64,000 nt of DNA, from the NCBI RefSeq assembly GCF_030297555.1, contig NZ_AP028136.1, positions 434,001 through 498,000 on the forward strand, written 5' to 3'. Positions 53,918 to 63,321 of this stretch are shown piece by piece; the first letter of the stretch is position 1; each line of letters opens with the position of its first letter. This stretch comes from Polynucleobacter sp. HIN5 (GTDB lineage: Bacteria > Pseudomonadota > Gammaproteobacteria > Burkholderiales > Burkholderiaceae). Under the pieces are notes generated by a model that did not search any database, was not told the origin of the DNA, and was given only the letters and a program-made list of their open reading frames with translations. The translations under genes were made by a program, and so were the position numbers.

Positions 53918-54906
53918 GTAAGAGTCGATTTGCTCGGATTGCGGGCACCGGTAGTTACCTGCCCGCATTAAGGTTGAGTAATCAAGATTTGGTTGACCGT
54001 TTGGCTAAAGAGGGTGTGGAAACCAGTGATGATTGGATCAAAACCCGCAGCGGTATTTCAGCCAGGCACTTTGCCGCCCCCGATGAGCTAACCAGCGATT
54101 TGGCGGTCAAGGCAGCGCAGCGAGCGATTATGGACGCGCAATGGAATGCCGACGACATTGAGTTAATCATCTTGGCGACCTCAACCCCCGATCACCTCGG
54201 TGGTTTTCCAAGTACCGCATGCGTGATTCAAGATAAATTAGGCCTTAAGAATGGTTGTGCTGCGTTTGATTTGCAGGCGGTATGCGCTGGATTCTCGTAT
54301 GCCCTGAGTACCGCGGATGCATTTATTCGGGCTGGTATGTATCAAAAGATTTTGGTCATTGGGGCTGAAGTGTTCTCTCGAATCTTGGATTTCAAGGACC
54401 GAGGTACATGCGTCCTGTTTGGAGATGGGGCGGGGGCTATTGCGCTCGAAGCCTCCGATCATGCCGGAATCTTGGCAAGCGCCTTGCATGCGGATGGTAG
54501 TCAACGCGACATTCTGTGCGTCCCCGGGCGAGCAAGCTGCGGTGGGATTGAAGGAGTCCCCTTTTTGCGGATGGATGGCCAAGCCGTCTTTAAATTAGCC
54601 GTGAAGGTGTTAGAGCAAGTCGCTCACGAAGTTTTGCAAAAAGCCAATATGCAGCCTGAGCAAATTGACTGGCTCGTTCCTCACCAAGCTAACATTCGGA
54701 TTATGGAAGGAACGGCGCGCAAAATGGGAATGTCCATGGATCGGGTGATTGTTACGGTGCATGAGCATGGTAATACCTCTGCCGCATCGATTCCCCTAGC
54801 GCTCGATCATGGCATTCGATCGGGTCAAATTAAGCGTGGTCAGCACGTTCTGCTAGAGGGAGTCGGTGGTGGTTTTGCTTGGGGCGCCGTTGTGTTGCGC
54901 TATTAA
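53914..54906 (+). CDS. fabH: 3-oxoacyl-ACP synthase III (FabH)
   Basis: A 330-residue KAS III. Cys124 in '[14 protein letters not shown]', His in '[12 protein letters not shown]' and Asn in '[15 protein letters not shown]' form the catalytic triad. It condenses acetyl-CoA with malonyl-ACP to start fatty acid chains. ATG overlaps the plsX stop, indicating coupled translation. Confidence 0.97.
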   Translation: MSKSRFARIAGTGSYLPALRLSNQDLVDRLAKEGVETSDDWIKTRSGISARHFAAPDELTSDLAVKAAQRAIMDAQWNADDIELIILATSTPDHLGGFPSTACVIQDKLGLKNGCAAFDLQAVCAGFSYALSTADAFIRAGMYQKILVIGAEVFSRILDFKDRGTCVLFGDGAGAIALEASDHAGILASALHADGSQRDILCVPGRASCGGIEGVPFLRMDGQAVFKLAVKVLEQVAHEVLQKANMQPEQIDWLVPHQANIRIMEGTARKMGMSMDRVIVTVHEHGNTSAASIPLALDHGIRSGQIKRGQHVLLEGVGGGFAWGAVVLRY

Positions 54907-54921
54907 TGAGAAAAAATTGAT

Positions 54922-55860
54922 ATGACATTTGCATTTGTATTTCCAGGTCAAGGCTCACAATCCGTGGGGATGCTGAACTCGCTGGCTTCGCGAACAGAAG
55001 TACATGCCACTCTGCAAGAAGCATCCGATGCGCTGGGTGAGAACATTGGCAAGTTAATTGCAGAGGGGCCTGCCGAGGCATTGGCCTTAACCACCAACAC
55101 TCAACCCGTGATGCTGACTGCTGGCGTCGCCTGCTATCGAGCTTGGTTGGCCTCTGGTGGACCCAAGCCCAGCGTTGTTGCGGGTCATAGCTTGGGAGAG
55201 TATTCAGCTTTGGTTGCTGCCGGAGTGATTCGTTTTAAAGATGCCTTACCTTTGGTGCGGTTTCGTGCTGAGGCCATGCAATCGGCGGTGCCCGTTGGCA
55301 CGGGGGGCATGGCTGCAATATTAGGACTTGATGATCAGCAAGTGATCGAGGTGTGTGCGCTTGCAAGTCGTGAGTGCGGCAAGGTTGTTGAGGCCGTTAA
55401 TTTCAATGCCCCTGGCCAGATTGTGATTGCCGGTGCGACCGAGGCAGTGACTAAGGCATGTGAGCTACTGAAAGCAGCTGGCGCCAAGCGTGCTCTACCC
55501 CTCCCAGTCTCCGCTCCGTTCCATTCCTCGCTTTTGCAACCTGCGTCTGAAAAGCTGAAGTCTTATTTGGAGAACATTGAATTTCATGCGCCTTGTATGC
55601 CGGTGATTAATAATGTGGACGTATCCATTCTCCAGACCCCAGAACAAATCAAAGATGCCTTAGTTCGTCAAGCGGCAAAGCCGGTGCGTTGGCAAGAGAC
55701 CATTCGTGCCATGGCGGATCGCGGAGTTATTCAGGTTGTTGAGTGTGGCCCCGGTAAAGTGCTGGCTGGATTAACAAAACGCATTGATGATCGCCTTCAA
55801 GGCATGGCGATTACCGATGAGTCAAGCTTAATGGACGCATTGCAACAGTTAAAAACCTAA
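54922..55860 (+). CDS. fabD: Malonyl-CoA:ACP transacylase
   Basis: A 312-residue acyltransferase: Ser90 in 'VAGHSLGEYSAL' is the nucleophile, His in 'SAPFHSSLLQPA' near 200 the base; 'FVFPGQGSQSVGML' the N-terminal loop. It loads malonate onto ACP for FabH and FabF. 15 bases after fabH. Confidence 0.97.
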   Translation: MTFAFVFPGQGSQSVGMLNSLASRTEVHATLQEASDALGENIGKLIAEGPAEALALTTNTQPVMLTAGVACYRAWLASGGPKPSVVAGHSLGEYSALVAAGVIRFKDALPLVRFRAEAMQSAVPVGTGGMAAILGLDDQQVIEVCALASRECGKVVEAVNFNAPGQIVIAGATEAVTKACELLKAAGAKRALPLPVSAPFHSSLLQPASEKLKSYLENIEFHAPCMPVINNVDVSILQTPEQIKDALVRQAAKPVRWQETIRAMADRGVIQVVECGPGKVLAGLTKRIDDRLQGMAITDESSLMDALQQLKT

Positions 55861-55874
55861 TTTGTGAAATTCTT

Positions 55875-56618
55875 ATGAACCTCGATTTAACAAATCAAGT
55901 AGCACTAGTAACCGGCGCATCGCGCGGTATCGGACAGGCAATCGCCGATGAATTGGCCCTTTGTGGCGCAATCGTGATCGGTACCGCAACCTCAGAGTCG
56001 GGTGCGAATGCAATCTCCGAGCGATTGAGCGCATCTAAGGGCATTGGTAAAGTCTTGAATGTCACAGAAGGAGCCGCCTGTGATGCAATGATTGAGGATA
56101 TCGTCAAGCAATTTGGGCGCATTGATATTTTGGTCAACAACGCAGGCATTACCAAAGATCAATTAGCGATGCGCATGAAAGAGGATGAGTGGTCAGATGT
56201 GATTGCTACCAATCTGAGTTCGGTATTTAAGTTATCGCAAGCCGTGTTGCGACCAATGATGAAGGCCCGATCGGGCCGGATTATTAATATCACCTCGATT
56301 GTTGGTCATATGGGCAATGCTGGTCAGGCAAATTATGCCGCTGCCAAGGCGGGAGTTGCTGGCATGACCCGGGCCCTAGCGCGCGAGATTGGTAGTCGCA
56401 ATATCACGGTGAATTGTGTAGCACCCGGATTTATCGATACGGATATGACCCGCGCATTAAGCGAGGACCAGCAAAATAGCCTCAAGGCCAATATTCCTCT
56501 GGCACGCTTAGGTACCCCCGAGGATGTCGCCCAGGCAGTCGCTTTCTTGGCCTCGCCTGCTGGAGCCTACATCACGGGAAATACCCTTCATGTCAATGGT
56601 GGCCTATATCTGGCTTGA
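55875..56618 (+). CDS. fabG: 3-oxoacyl-ACP reductase FabG
   Basis: A 247-residue classical SDR. 'VTGASRGIGQAIADEL' binds NADPH, 'LVNNAGITKDQLAMRM' is the N-N-A-G motif, and Ser, Tyr and Lys of the active site are in 'IINITSIVGHMGNAGQANYAAAKAG'. Within the fab operon it performs the first reduction of the elongation cycle. 14 bases after fabD. Confidence 0.97.
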   Translation: MNLDLTNQVALVTGASRGIGQAIADELALCGAIVIGTATSESGANAISERLSASKGIGKVLNVTEGAACDAMIEDIVKQFGRIDILVNNAGITKDQLAMRMKEDEWSDVIATNLSSVFKLSQAVLRPMMKARSGRIINITSIVGHMGNAGQANYAAAKAGVAGMTRALAREIGSRNITVNCVAPGFIDTDMTRALSEDQQNSLKANIPLARLGTPEDVAQAVAFLASPAGAYITGNTLHVNGGLYLA

Positions 56619-56655
56619 GTCTCCCGTCAAATGATCGGTGTCACAAACAAACTGA

Positions 56656-56661
56656 TAAAAT
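56656..56661 (+). promoter_or_regulatory. Possible extended -10 box of acpP
   Basis: TGATAAAATCC: TAAAAT with TG upstream, 37 bases before the acpP ATG. The 79-base gap after fabG leaves room for this internal promoter, which would allow the high expression acpP needs. Confidence 0.45.
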
Positions 56662-56697
56662 CCTGTAATTCGTTTTAACAAGTCCCGGAGGGAATGA

Positions 56698-56940
56698 ATG
56701 GACAACATCGAACAACGCGTTAAGAAAATCGTGGCTGAGCAGTTAGGCGTGCCAGAAGCAGACATCAAAAATGAGTCTTCTTTTGTGAATGACCTTGGCG
56801 CAGACTCTCTTGACACAGTTGAATTGGTAATGGCTTTAGAAGACGAGTTTGGTATTGAGATACCAGATGAAGAAGCTGAAAAAATTACCACTGTACAGCT
56901 TGCGATTGATTTCGCAAAAACGAAAGCTGGACAGGCTTAA
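56698..56940 (+). CDS. acpP: Acyl carrier protein
   Basis: An 80-residue ACP. The phosphopantetheine Ser37 is in '[17 protein letters not shown]'. Acidic, four-helix. GGAGGG lies 6 bases before the ATG. Carries growing acyl chains for fatty acid, LPS and other synthesis. Typical position between fabG and fabF. Confidence 0.98.
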   Translation: MDNIEQRVKKIVAEQLGVPEADIKNESSFVNDLGADSLDTVELVMALEDEFGIEIPDEEAEKITTVQLAIDFAKTKAGQA

Positions 56941-56959
56941 TTCTTATCTAGGCTAAGCC

Positions 56960-58207
56960 GTGCCCGCATCAAATCAACCACGTCGCGTGGTGGTCACTGG
57001 CTTAGGTCTGATTTCACCAGTTGGCAATTCAGTTAAAACTGCATGGGATAACCTGATTGCGGGTAAGACAGGTATTGCCACGGTCACTAAGTTTGACCAC
57101 TCAGCGCTTAGTGTGCATTTTGCTGGTGAGGTTAAGGATTTCAATGTCGAGGACTATATCTCTGCCAAAGAGGCTCGGCATATGGATACCTTTATTCATT
57201 ATGGAATCGCAGCAGGCACCCAAGCCATTAAAGATAGTGGCCTAGAGGTAACTGATCAAAATTCTGAGCGAATTGGTGTGTTGGTTGGCTCAGGCATTGG
57301 CGGTTTGCCGATGATTGAAGATACCAATGCCGAGTTACTGTCACGGGGGCCACGGCGTATCTCCCCATTTTTCGTGCCCGGCTCGATTATTAATATGATT
57401 TCCGGGCATTTGAGTATCCTCTTTAATCTCAAGGGTCCAAATGTCGCGGCGGTTACTGCCTGCACAACTGGTTTGCATAGCATTGGTTTAGCTGCCCGCT
57501 TGATTCAGTATGGTGATGCAGATGTCATGATCGCTGGCGGCGCTGAGTCGACTATTTCTGCCTTGGGTATCGGCGGCTTTGCTGCTGCAAGAGCATTGTC
57601 GACCCGTAATGATGATCCCGCAACTGCTTCGCGCCCATGGGATAAAGACCGCGATGGATTTGTTTTGGGTGAGGGCGCTGGCGTGATGGTGCTCGAAGAG
57701 TATGAGCATGCGAAGGCACGTGGCGCCAAAATTTATGCAGAGTTATGTGGCTTTGGAATGAGCGGTGATGCCTATCACATGACCGCACCAAATATGGATG
57801 GCCCACGCCGTTGCATGGTCAACGCAATGCGTGATGCAGGGATTACGGCAGATCAGATTCAGTATGTCAACGCCCATGGCACATCAACACCCTTGGGCGA
57901 TAAGAATGAGACAGATGCCATCAAAGCGGCTTTGGGTGATCATGCCAAAAAAGTGGTGGTGAACTCTACCAAGTCAATGACTGGGCATTTATTAGGTGGC
58001 GCCGGAGGCCTTGAATCGGTCTTTACAGTTCTTGCATTGCACCATCAAAAATCACCGCCCACCATCAATATCTTCAACCAAGACCCCGAATGCGACCTTG
58101 ATTACTGCGCCAATACCGCCAGGGATCTCAAAATTGATTACGCCGTTAAAAACAATTTTGGATTTGGGGGTACCAACGGTACCTTGATATTTGGGAAAAA
58201 GCCCTAA
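56960..58207 (+). CDS. fabF: 3-oxoacyl-ACP synthase II (FabF)
   Basis: A 415-residue KAS II. Cys168 in '[12 protein letters not shown]', His in '[15 protein letters not shown]' and the second His in '[14 protein letters not shown]' make the Cys-His-His triad. The start is GTG at 56960, 19 bases after acpP, with AGGCTAAG upstream. It elongates acyl chains, including the temperature-dependent step to vaccenate. Confidence 0.97.
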   Translation: MPASNQPRRVVVTGLGLISPVGNSVKTAWDNLIAGKTGIATVTKFDHSALSVHFAGEVKDFNVEDYISAKEARHMDTFIHYGIAAGTQAIKDSGLEVTDQNSERIGVLVGSGIGGLPMIEDTNAELLSRGPRRISPFFVPGSIINMISGHLSILFNLKGPNVAAVTACTTGLHSIGLAARLIQYGDADVMIAGGAESTISALGIGGFAAARALSTRNDDPATASRPWDKDRDGFVLGEGAGVMVLEEYEHAKARGAKIYAELCGFGMSGDAYHMTAPNMDGPRRCMVNAMRDAGITADQIQYVNAHGTSTPLGDKNETDAIKAALGDHAKKVVVNSTKSMTGHLLGGAGGLESVFTVLALHHQKSPPTINIFNQDPECDLDYCANTARDLKIDYAVKNNFGFGGTNGTLIFGKKP

Positions 58208-58253
58208 TATCTAGAGTATTGCAACTAATGGGTTGAGCAATGCTCAATTTCGT

Positions 58254-59723
58254 ATGAAAAAAATTCTATTGGTCGTTTTCTCAGTATTTAGCTGGGGAAT
58301 TCTGTCGTTTTCACCGACGGTTTCCTCTCAGACAAACACTCAGCCACCTCGGGTCGCAATCCCAGATTTTGTGGAATTAGTTGAAAAGGCTAGTCCCGCA
58401 GTGGTTAATATTCGCACCACTGAGAGGTTATCTAATCAACAGGCTCAAGGTTCTGCTCCAGGCATCCCTGACGAACAAGCAGAATTCTTTCGCCGCTTTT
58501 TTGGGGTTCCGCTTCCAGGAGCGCCAAATACCCCACGCGGTCAGGGCAATCGACGCGGCCAACCAGAAGAAATTGAACGTGGCGTTGGTTCGGGCTTCAT
58601 TATTGATTCCAGCGGAATTGTGATGACTAATGCACACGTAGTTGAGGGTGCAACTACGATTTATGTCACCTTAACAGATAAGCGTGAGTTCAAGGCAAAA
58701 CTACTCGGTGCGGACAAACGTACCGATCTTGCGGTCCTAAAGATTGATGCCACTGGACTACCAAAACTACCTCTAGGTGACTCCTCCAAGGTGAAGGTGG
58801 GCGAGTGGGTTGTGGCGATTGGTTCTCCCTTTGGTCTGGAAAATACCGTGACCGCAGGAATTGTGTCGGCTAAAAGCCGTGACACCGGGGACTACTTGCC
58901 ATTCATTCAAACCGATGTCGCTGTCAATCCCGGAAACTCTGGTGGGCCATTACTCAATACGGCTGGCCAAGTGATTGGTATTAATTCTCAAATTTTCAGT
59001 CGTTCGGGTGGCTATATGGGGATTTCATTTGCAATCCCAATCGATGAGGCCATTCGGGTCGCGGATCAACTAAGAACCACCGGCCGTTTGGTGCGCGGAC
59101 GAATCGGCGTGGCGATTGGCGAAATCAATAAAGAGGTGGCTGAGAGCCTTGGTCTTGGCAAACCACGTGGCGCTTTTGTCCGCAATGCGGAACCTGGCGC
59201 ACCTGCAGCTAAGGGTGGCATTGAAGCCGGCGACGTGATCTTGAGCTTTAACGGGCGCGATATCAATAAGTCTACCGATCTCCCTCGTATTGTGGGTGAG
59301 ACTAAACCTGGCACCTCAGCAACGGTTAAAGTTTGGCGCAAAGGGGCAACCCGTGATTTAACGGTCGTGGTTGCTGATGCAGAGCCTGATAAAACGGTTG
59401 CACGTAAGTCAGACGCTCCAGCTCCGCAAGCGGGTACAGCAAATAAATCATTGGGTATCAGTGTTACCGAATTGACTGATGCCAAAAATAAGGAATTGGG
59501 CGGCAAAGGCGGGGTTGAGATTACCAATGTGGGTGATGGTGCCGCTGCTAGAGCTGGCTTGCGGGTTGGAGATGTGATTGTCCGAATTGGCGATGCCGAT
59601 ATTACCGGGATCAAGCAATTTGAGTCCGTGACCAAAGCCCTCGACCCTAGCAAGACAGTACCTATTTTTGTGCGTCGCGGTGATGCCACCATCGTAGTGC
59701 CCATCCGACCCGCTCAGAAATAA
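58254..59723 (+). CDS. mucD: Periplasmic serine protease of the DegP/MucD family
   Basis: A 489-residue HtrA-type protease: signal peptide to about 26, catalytic His in 'MTNAHVVEG', Asp in 'KRTDLAVLKID' and Ser in 'NPGNSGGPLLN', then two PDZ domains (about 275-370 and 395-480). It refolds or degrades misfolded envelope proteins. In many betaproteobacteria rpoE-rseA-rseB lie between fabF and mucD; here mucD follows fabF after 46 bases. A TTG at 58233 would add 7 residues before the signal peptide, so ATG 58254 is preferred. Confidence 0.92.
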   Translation: MKKILLVVFSVFSWGILSFSPTVSSQTNTQPPRVAIPDFVELVEKASPAVVNIRTTERLSNQQAQGSAPGIPDEQAEFFRRFFGVPLPGAPNTPRGQGNRRGQPEEIERGVGSGFIIDSSGIVMTNAHVVEGATTIYVTLTDKREFKAKLLGADKRTDLAVLKIDATGLPKLPLGDSSKVKVGEWVVAIGSPFGLENTVTAGIVSAKSRDTGDYLPFIQTDVAVNPGNSGGPLLNTAGQVIGINSQIFSRSGGYMGISFAIPIDEAIRVADQLRTTGRLVRGRIGVAIGEINKEVAESLGLGKPRGAFVRNAEPGAPAAKGGIEAGDVILSFNGRDINKSTDLPRIVGETKPGTSATVKVWRKGATRDLTVVVADAEPDKTVARKSDAPAPQAGTANKSLGISVTELTDAKNKELGGKGGVEITNVGDGAAARAGLRVGDVIVRIGDADITGIKQFESVTKALDPSKTVPIFVRRGDATIVVPIRPAQK

Positions 59724-59748
59724 ATCCGGATACAGGATCAAAACCATT

Positions 59749-59776
59749 AAGGGGTGACCAAAAGTCACCCCTTTTT
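59749..59776 (+). terminator. Terminator after mucD
   Basis: AAGGGGTGAC, CAAAA, GTCACCCCTT (59749-59773) then TTT. Perfect 10-bp stem with a T-tract, 25 bases after the mucD stop; ends the fab-mucD transcript. Confidence 0.9.
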
Positions 59777-59920
59777 GCATCGGTTATTTCCCCTTGGGGG
59801 CAGGGAAAAGCGCTGATTTTTCTGCTCCCAGTACAATAAGGAAAAGACATCTTATTGCAGCGCATCATTGTGTTGCGTTGCGACAAGGCGTTTTATCAAG
59901 ACCCCTATCGAACAGCGCCA

Positions 59921-61729
59921 ATGGATCACATCCGTAATTTCTCCATCATTGCCCATATTGACCATGGTAAATCGACCCTAGCGGATCGCATTATTCAGCT
60001 GTGCGGCGGTCTTTCAGACCGTGAAATGGAGGAACAGGTTCTCGATTCCATGGACATTGAGCGCGAGCGTGGTATCACCATTAAGGCCCAAACCGCTGCC
60101 CTAACGTACAAGGCAAAAGATGGGAAGATCTACAACCTTAATTTGATTGATACCCCAGGGCACGTCGATTTCTCTTATGAGGTCAGTCGCTCTCTTTCTG
60201 CCTGTGAAGGGGCATTGTTGGTTGTCGATGCCAGCCAAGGAGTTGAAGCGCAAACGGTGGCTAACTGCTACACCGCTACTGAACTGGGTGTAGAGGTCAT
60301 TCCAATCCTCAATAAGATCGATTTACCATCTGCAGATCCTGAATCAGCTAAGAAAGAGATTGAGGACGTGATCGGTATTGATGCAACCGATGCCATTACC
60401 TGTTCTGCCAAAACAGGACTTGGTGTTGCTGATGTTTTAGAAGAAATGATTCGGCGCGTGCCGCCACCAACGGGTGATGCTGCACAACCTTTGCAAGCGC
60501 TCATTATTGACTCATGGTTTGATAACTATGTGGGCGTAGTCATGTTGGTCCGAGTGGTTAATGGGACCCTAAAACCAAAAGACAAAATTACCCTGATGGC
60601 TAGTGGCTCCACCCATTTGGTGGAGCAAGTTGGTGTTTTTACTCCGAAATCACTGACTCGCACCCAGCTTAGTGCTGGCGAGGTCGGATTCATTATTGCT
60701 GGTATCAAAGAACTGAAGGCCGCCAAAGTGGGCGATACTGTGACCCATGCATCCGGTCAACAGGGTCGCACCCCTGCGCCACAGCCACTGCCAGGGTTTA
60801 AAGAGGTTAAGCCGCAGGTGTTTGCGGGTTTATATCCAGTAGAAGCCAATCAATACGATGCGTTACGCGAGTCCCTTGAAAAGCTCAAATTGAACGACGC
60901 ATCTTTGCAGTTCGATCCGGAGGTCTCTCAAGCTTTAGGGTTTGGATTTCGGTGCGGTTTCTTAGGTTTATTGCATATGGAAATTGTGCAAGAGCGTCTG
61001 GAGCGGCAGTTTGATATGAGCTTGATTACAACCGCACCAACGGTTGTTTACCAGGTTGAGCAACGCGATGGTACAAATGTGGTGGTGGATAACCCTTCCA
61101 AAATGCCGGACCCTAGCAAGATCGAAACAATCTTAGAACCGATTGTGACAGTCAATCTGTATATGCCCCAAGAATATGTTGGCTCGGTCATTACCTTATG
61201 TACTGGTAAGCGGGGCATTCAAACCAATATGACCTATTTAGGGCGTCAGGTACAGCTCACTTATGAGTTGCCGATGGCAGAAATCGTCTTGGATTTCTTT
61301 GATCGCCTGAAATCGGTCTCACGGGGTTATGCCTCGATGGATTACGAGTTTAAAGAGTATCGACCGGCCGATGTGGTGAAGGTCGATATCTTAATTAATG
61401 GGGATCGGGTTGATGCCTTGTCCATCATTGTGCATCGAAGTAATAGCCAATCGCGTGGTCGCGAGGTGGTTGCTAAGATGCGCGGCATTATTCCTAGACA
61501 AATGTTTGATGTCGCAATTCAGGCGGCAATTGGTAGCAATATCATTGCCAGAGAAAACGTCAAGGCATTACGAAAGAATGTATTGGCGAAGTGCTATGGT
61601 GGTGACATTACCCGCAAGCGTAAATTGCTCGAGAAGCAAAAAGAGGGTAAGAAGCGCATGAAACAAGTAGGTAATGTTGAAATTCCGCAAGAAGCATTTT
61701 TGGCAATTCTTCAGGTAGAAGAAAAATGA
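59921..61729 (+). CDS. lepA: Elongation factor 4 (LepA)
   Basis: A 602-residue translational GTPase. '[16 protein letters not shown]' (G1), '[13 protein letters not shown]' (G2), '[14 protein letters not shown]' (G3), '[12 protein letters not shown]' (G4). The LepA-specific C-terminal domain is shown by '[31 protein letters not shown]'. It back-translocates or remodels ribosomes under stress and aids initiation. The frame is open to 59855, but ATG 59921 ([12 protein letters not shown]) is the family start. Overlaps lepB by 4 bases. Confidence 0.97.
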   Translation: MDHIRNFSIIAHIDHGKSTLADRIIQLCGGLSDREMEEQVLDSMDIERERGITIKAQTAALTYKAKDGKIYNLNLIDTPGHVDFSYEVSRSLSACEGALLVVDASQGVEAQTVANCYTATELGVEVIPILNKIDLPSADPESAKKEIEDVIGIDATDAITCSAKTGLGVADVLEEMIRRVPPPTGDAAQPLQALIIDSWFDNYVGVVMLVRVVNGTLKPKDKITLMASGSTHLVEQVGVFTPKSLTRTQLSAGEVGFIIAGIKELKAAKVGDTVTHASGQQGRTPAPQPLPGFKEVKPQVFAGLYPVEANQYDALRESLEKLKLNDASLQFDPEVSQALGFGFRCGFLGLLHMEIVQERLERQFDMSLITTAPTVVYQVEQRDGTNVVVDNPSKMPDPSKIETILEPIVTVNLYMPQEYVGSVITLCTGKRGIQTNMTYLGRQVQLTYELPMAEIVLDFFDRLKSVSRGYASMDYEFKEYRPADVVKVDILINGDRVDALSIIVHRSNSQSRGREVVAKMRGIIPRQMFDVAIQAAIGSNIIARENVKALRKNVLAKCYGGDITRKRKLLEKQKEGKKRMKQVGNVEIPQEAFLAILQVEEK

Positions 61730-62529
61730 ACTTTGCCCTCATCTTATTCATCTTAGCCATCATTACGGGTATTGCATGGGTTGCCGATAAACTCTACTTC
61801 GCCCCACAACGCAAAGCTGCCGGAATTGAGCGGATGCCACTTTGGTTGGAGTATTCGGCAAGTTTCTTCCCGGTTATTTTGGCGGTATTCATATTGCGCT
61901 CATTCTTGATTGAGCCATTTAAGATTCCATCCGGATCGATGATTCCAACCCTACAGATTGGGGATTTCATTGTTGTCAATAAATACACTTATGGCATTCG
62001 TTTGCCAGTAATCAATCAGAAAATCATTGAGATCGGTACCCCAAAACGGGGTGATGTGGTTGTCTTTCGTTACCCCAAAGATCAGTCAGTTGATTACATC
62101 AAACGCGTGATTGCAATTCCTGGTGATGACATCCTCTATGAGGATAAAAAGGTCACGATTAACGGCAAGCCACTTCAATATGTGGGTGGAGCCCCCTACC
62201 TTGATCCTGAGAGTATGCGGTATGCCAAGCTCTACCAAGAGAGCTTTCCAGCCGATCTTGGTGGTAATGTCCATGAGATTTTGAATGATCCTGATCGCAG
62301 CACGATCTACCAAGGCGAGAGCTTCCCTGGATCGGAGAACTGCCAATACCAAGGAACTTCACTGCGCTGTAAGGTGCCAGCTGGTCATTATTTTGTGATG
62401 GGTGATAACCGCGACAATAGTTTGGATTCACGGTTCTGGGGATTTGTACCCGATCAAAACTTAGTTGGTCGCGCCTTCTTCATTTGGCTGAACATGGGTT
62501 CACTGGGCCGGATTGGAAGTTTTCAGTAA
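61726..62529 (+). CDS. lepB: Signal peptidase I
   Basis: A 267-residue protein with two N-terminal transmembrane helices (3-22 and 46-63). The catalytic Ser71 is in '[15 protein letters not shown]', Lys126 in '[14 protein letters not shown]', and '[20 protein letters not shown]' is box E. It cleaves signal peptides of secreted proteins on the outer face of the inner membrane. ATGA overlap with lepA; its stop overlaps rnc by one base. Confidence 0.97.
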   Translation: MNFALILFILAIITGIAWVADKLYFAPQRKAAGIERMPLWLEYSASFFPVILAVFILRSFLIEPFKIPSGSMIPTLQIGDFIVVNKYTYGIRLPVINQKIIEIGTPKRGDVVVFRYPKDQSVDYIKRVIAIPGDDILYEDKKVTINGKPLQYVGGAPYLDPESMRYAKLYQESFPADLGGNVHEILNDPDRSTIYQGESFPGSENCQYQGTSLRCKVPAGHYFVMGDNRDNSLDSRFWGFVPDQNLVGRAFFIWLNMGSLGRIGSFQ

Positions 62530-63320
62530 TGAATGCCCGGGCAACACTCGATCTTGGCCCACTGCAGGATCGCTTGGCATATCAATTTAAAAAGCCTGAT
62601 TTATTAACTCAAGCCTTAACTCATCGCAGTCATAGTAAAAAGAATAATGAGCGTCTCGAGTTTTTGGGAGACTCTGTATTGAACTGTGTGGTTGCCGAGA
62701 TTTTGTATGAGCGTTATGCCGATCTTGATGAGGGCGACCTATCACGAGTACGAGCCAACTTGGTAAAGCAACAAGCGCTGTATGAAATTGCTCAAGCCTT
62801 GATGTTATCGGACTATCTCAAGCTTGGAGAAGGGGAGTTAAAAAGCGGTGGATTTCGTAGACCTTCAATCCTAGCAGATACACTCGAAGCCATTGCAGGC
62901 GCGATTTTTATTGATGGAGGATTTGAGGCGGCGAAGGCAAGTCTGCGTAAACTGTATTCCACCATCTTGCAAAACGTGGATCCTAAAACCTTAGGTAAGG
63001 ACGATAAAACCTTGCTCCAAGAGTATTTACAGGGCTTTCAGTTACCCCTGCCCACATACAACGTGGTGGCTACGACTGGTGCTGCCCACAGTCAGCAGTT
63101 TGAGGTCGAGTGCATTGTCCCGAATCTCAAGGTGAGCGTGAAGGGTGAGGGCGCATCGCGGCGTGCTGCAGAACAGGGCGCTGCAAAAATTGCTTTGGTT
63201 GCTGTACAAAAAGCCTTGCCACAAGAGTCGCGTAAGCCCAAGAAGACTCGTGCTGCAAAAAAGAAAGCTGCCAAAGCTGACCCGGTTAAAGGCCAGCTCC
63301 CCCTGAAGTTAAAGGACTAA
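62529..63320 (+). CDS. rnc: Ribonuclease III
   Basis: A 263-residue RNase III: '[24 protein letters not shown]' is the signature with catalytic Glu/Asp, '[16 protein letters not shown]' holds the other acid pair, and a double-stranded-RNA-binding domain follows (about 160-230, '[18 protein letters not shown]'). Beyond it is a Lys/Ala-rich tail '[19 protein letters not shown]', about 30 residues more than E. coli Rnc. It cleaves rRNA precursors and structured mRNAs. One-base overlap with lepB, and era follows at once. Confidence 0.97.
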   Translation: MNARATLDLGPLQDRLAYQFKKPDLLTQALTHRSHSKKNNERLEFLGDSVLNCVVAEILYERYADLDEGDLSRVRANLVKQQALYEIAQALMLSDYLKLGEGELKSGGFRRPSILADTLEAIAGAIFIDGGFEAAKASLRKLYSTILQNVDPKTLGKDDKTLLQEYLQGFQLPLPTYNVVATTGAAHSQQFEVECIVPNLKVSVKGEGASRRAAEQGAAKIALVAVQKALPQESRKPKKTRAAKKKAAKADPVKGQLPLKLKD

Positions 63321-63321
63321 T

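Noticed and set aside
59066-59704. 212-codon antisense frame inside mucD
   Set aside because: No family signature, low-complexity Ser/Pro/Leu composition, and mucD on the plus strand has intact catalytic motifs and PDZ domains.
59855-59920. 22-residue N-terminal extension of LepA from an upstream TTG
   Set aside because: The conserved family start [12 protein letters not shown] is at 59921; the extension has no similarity to LepA.
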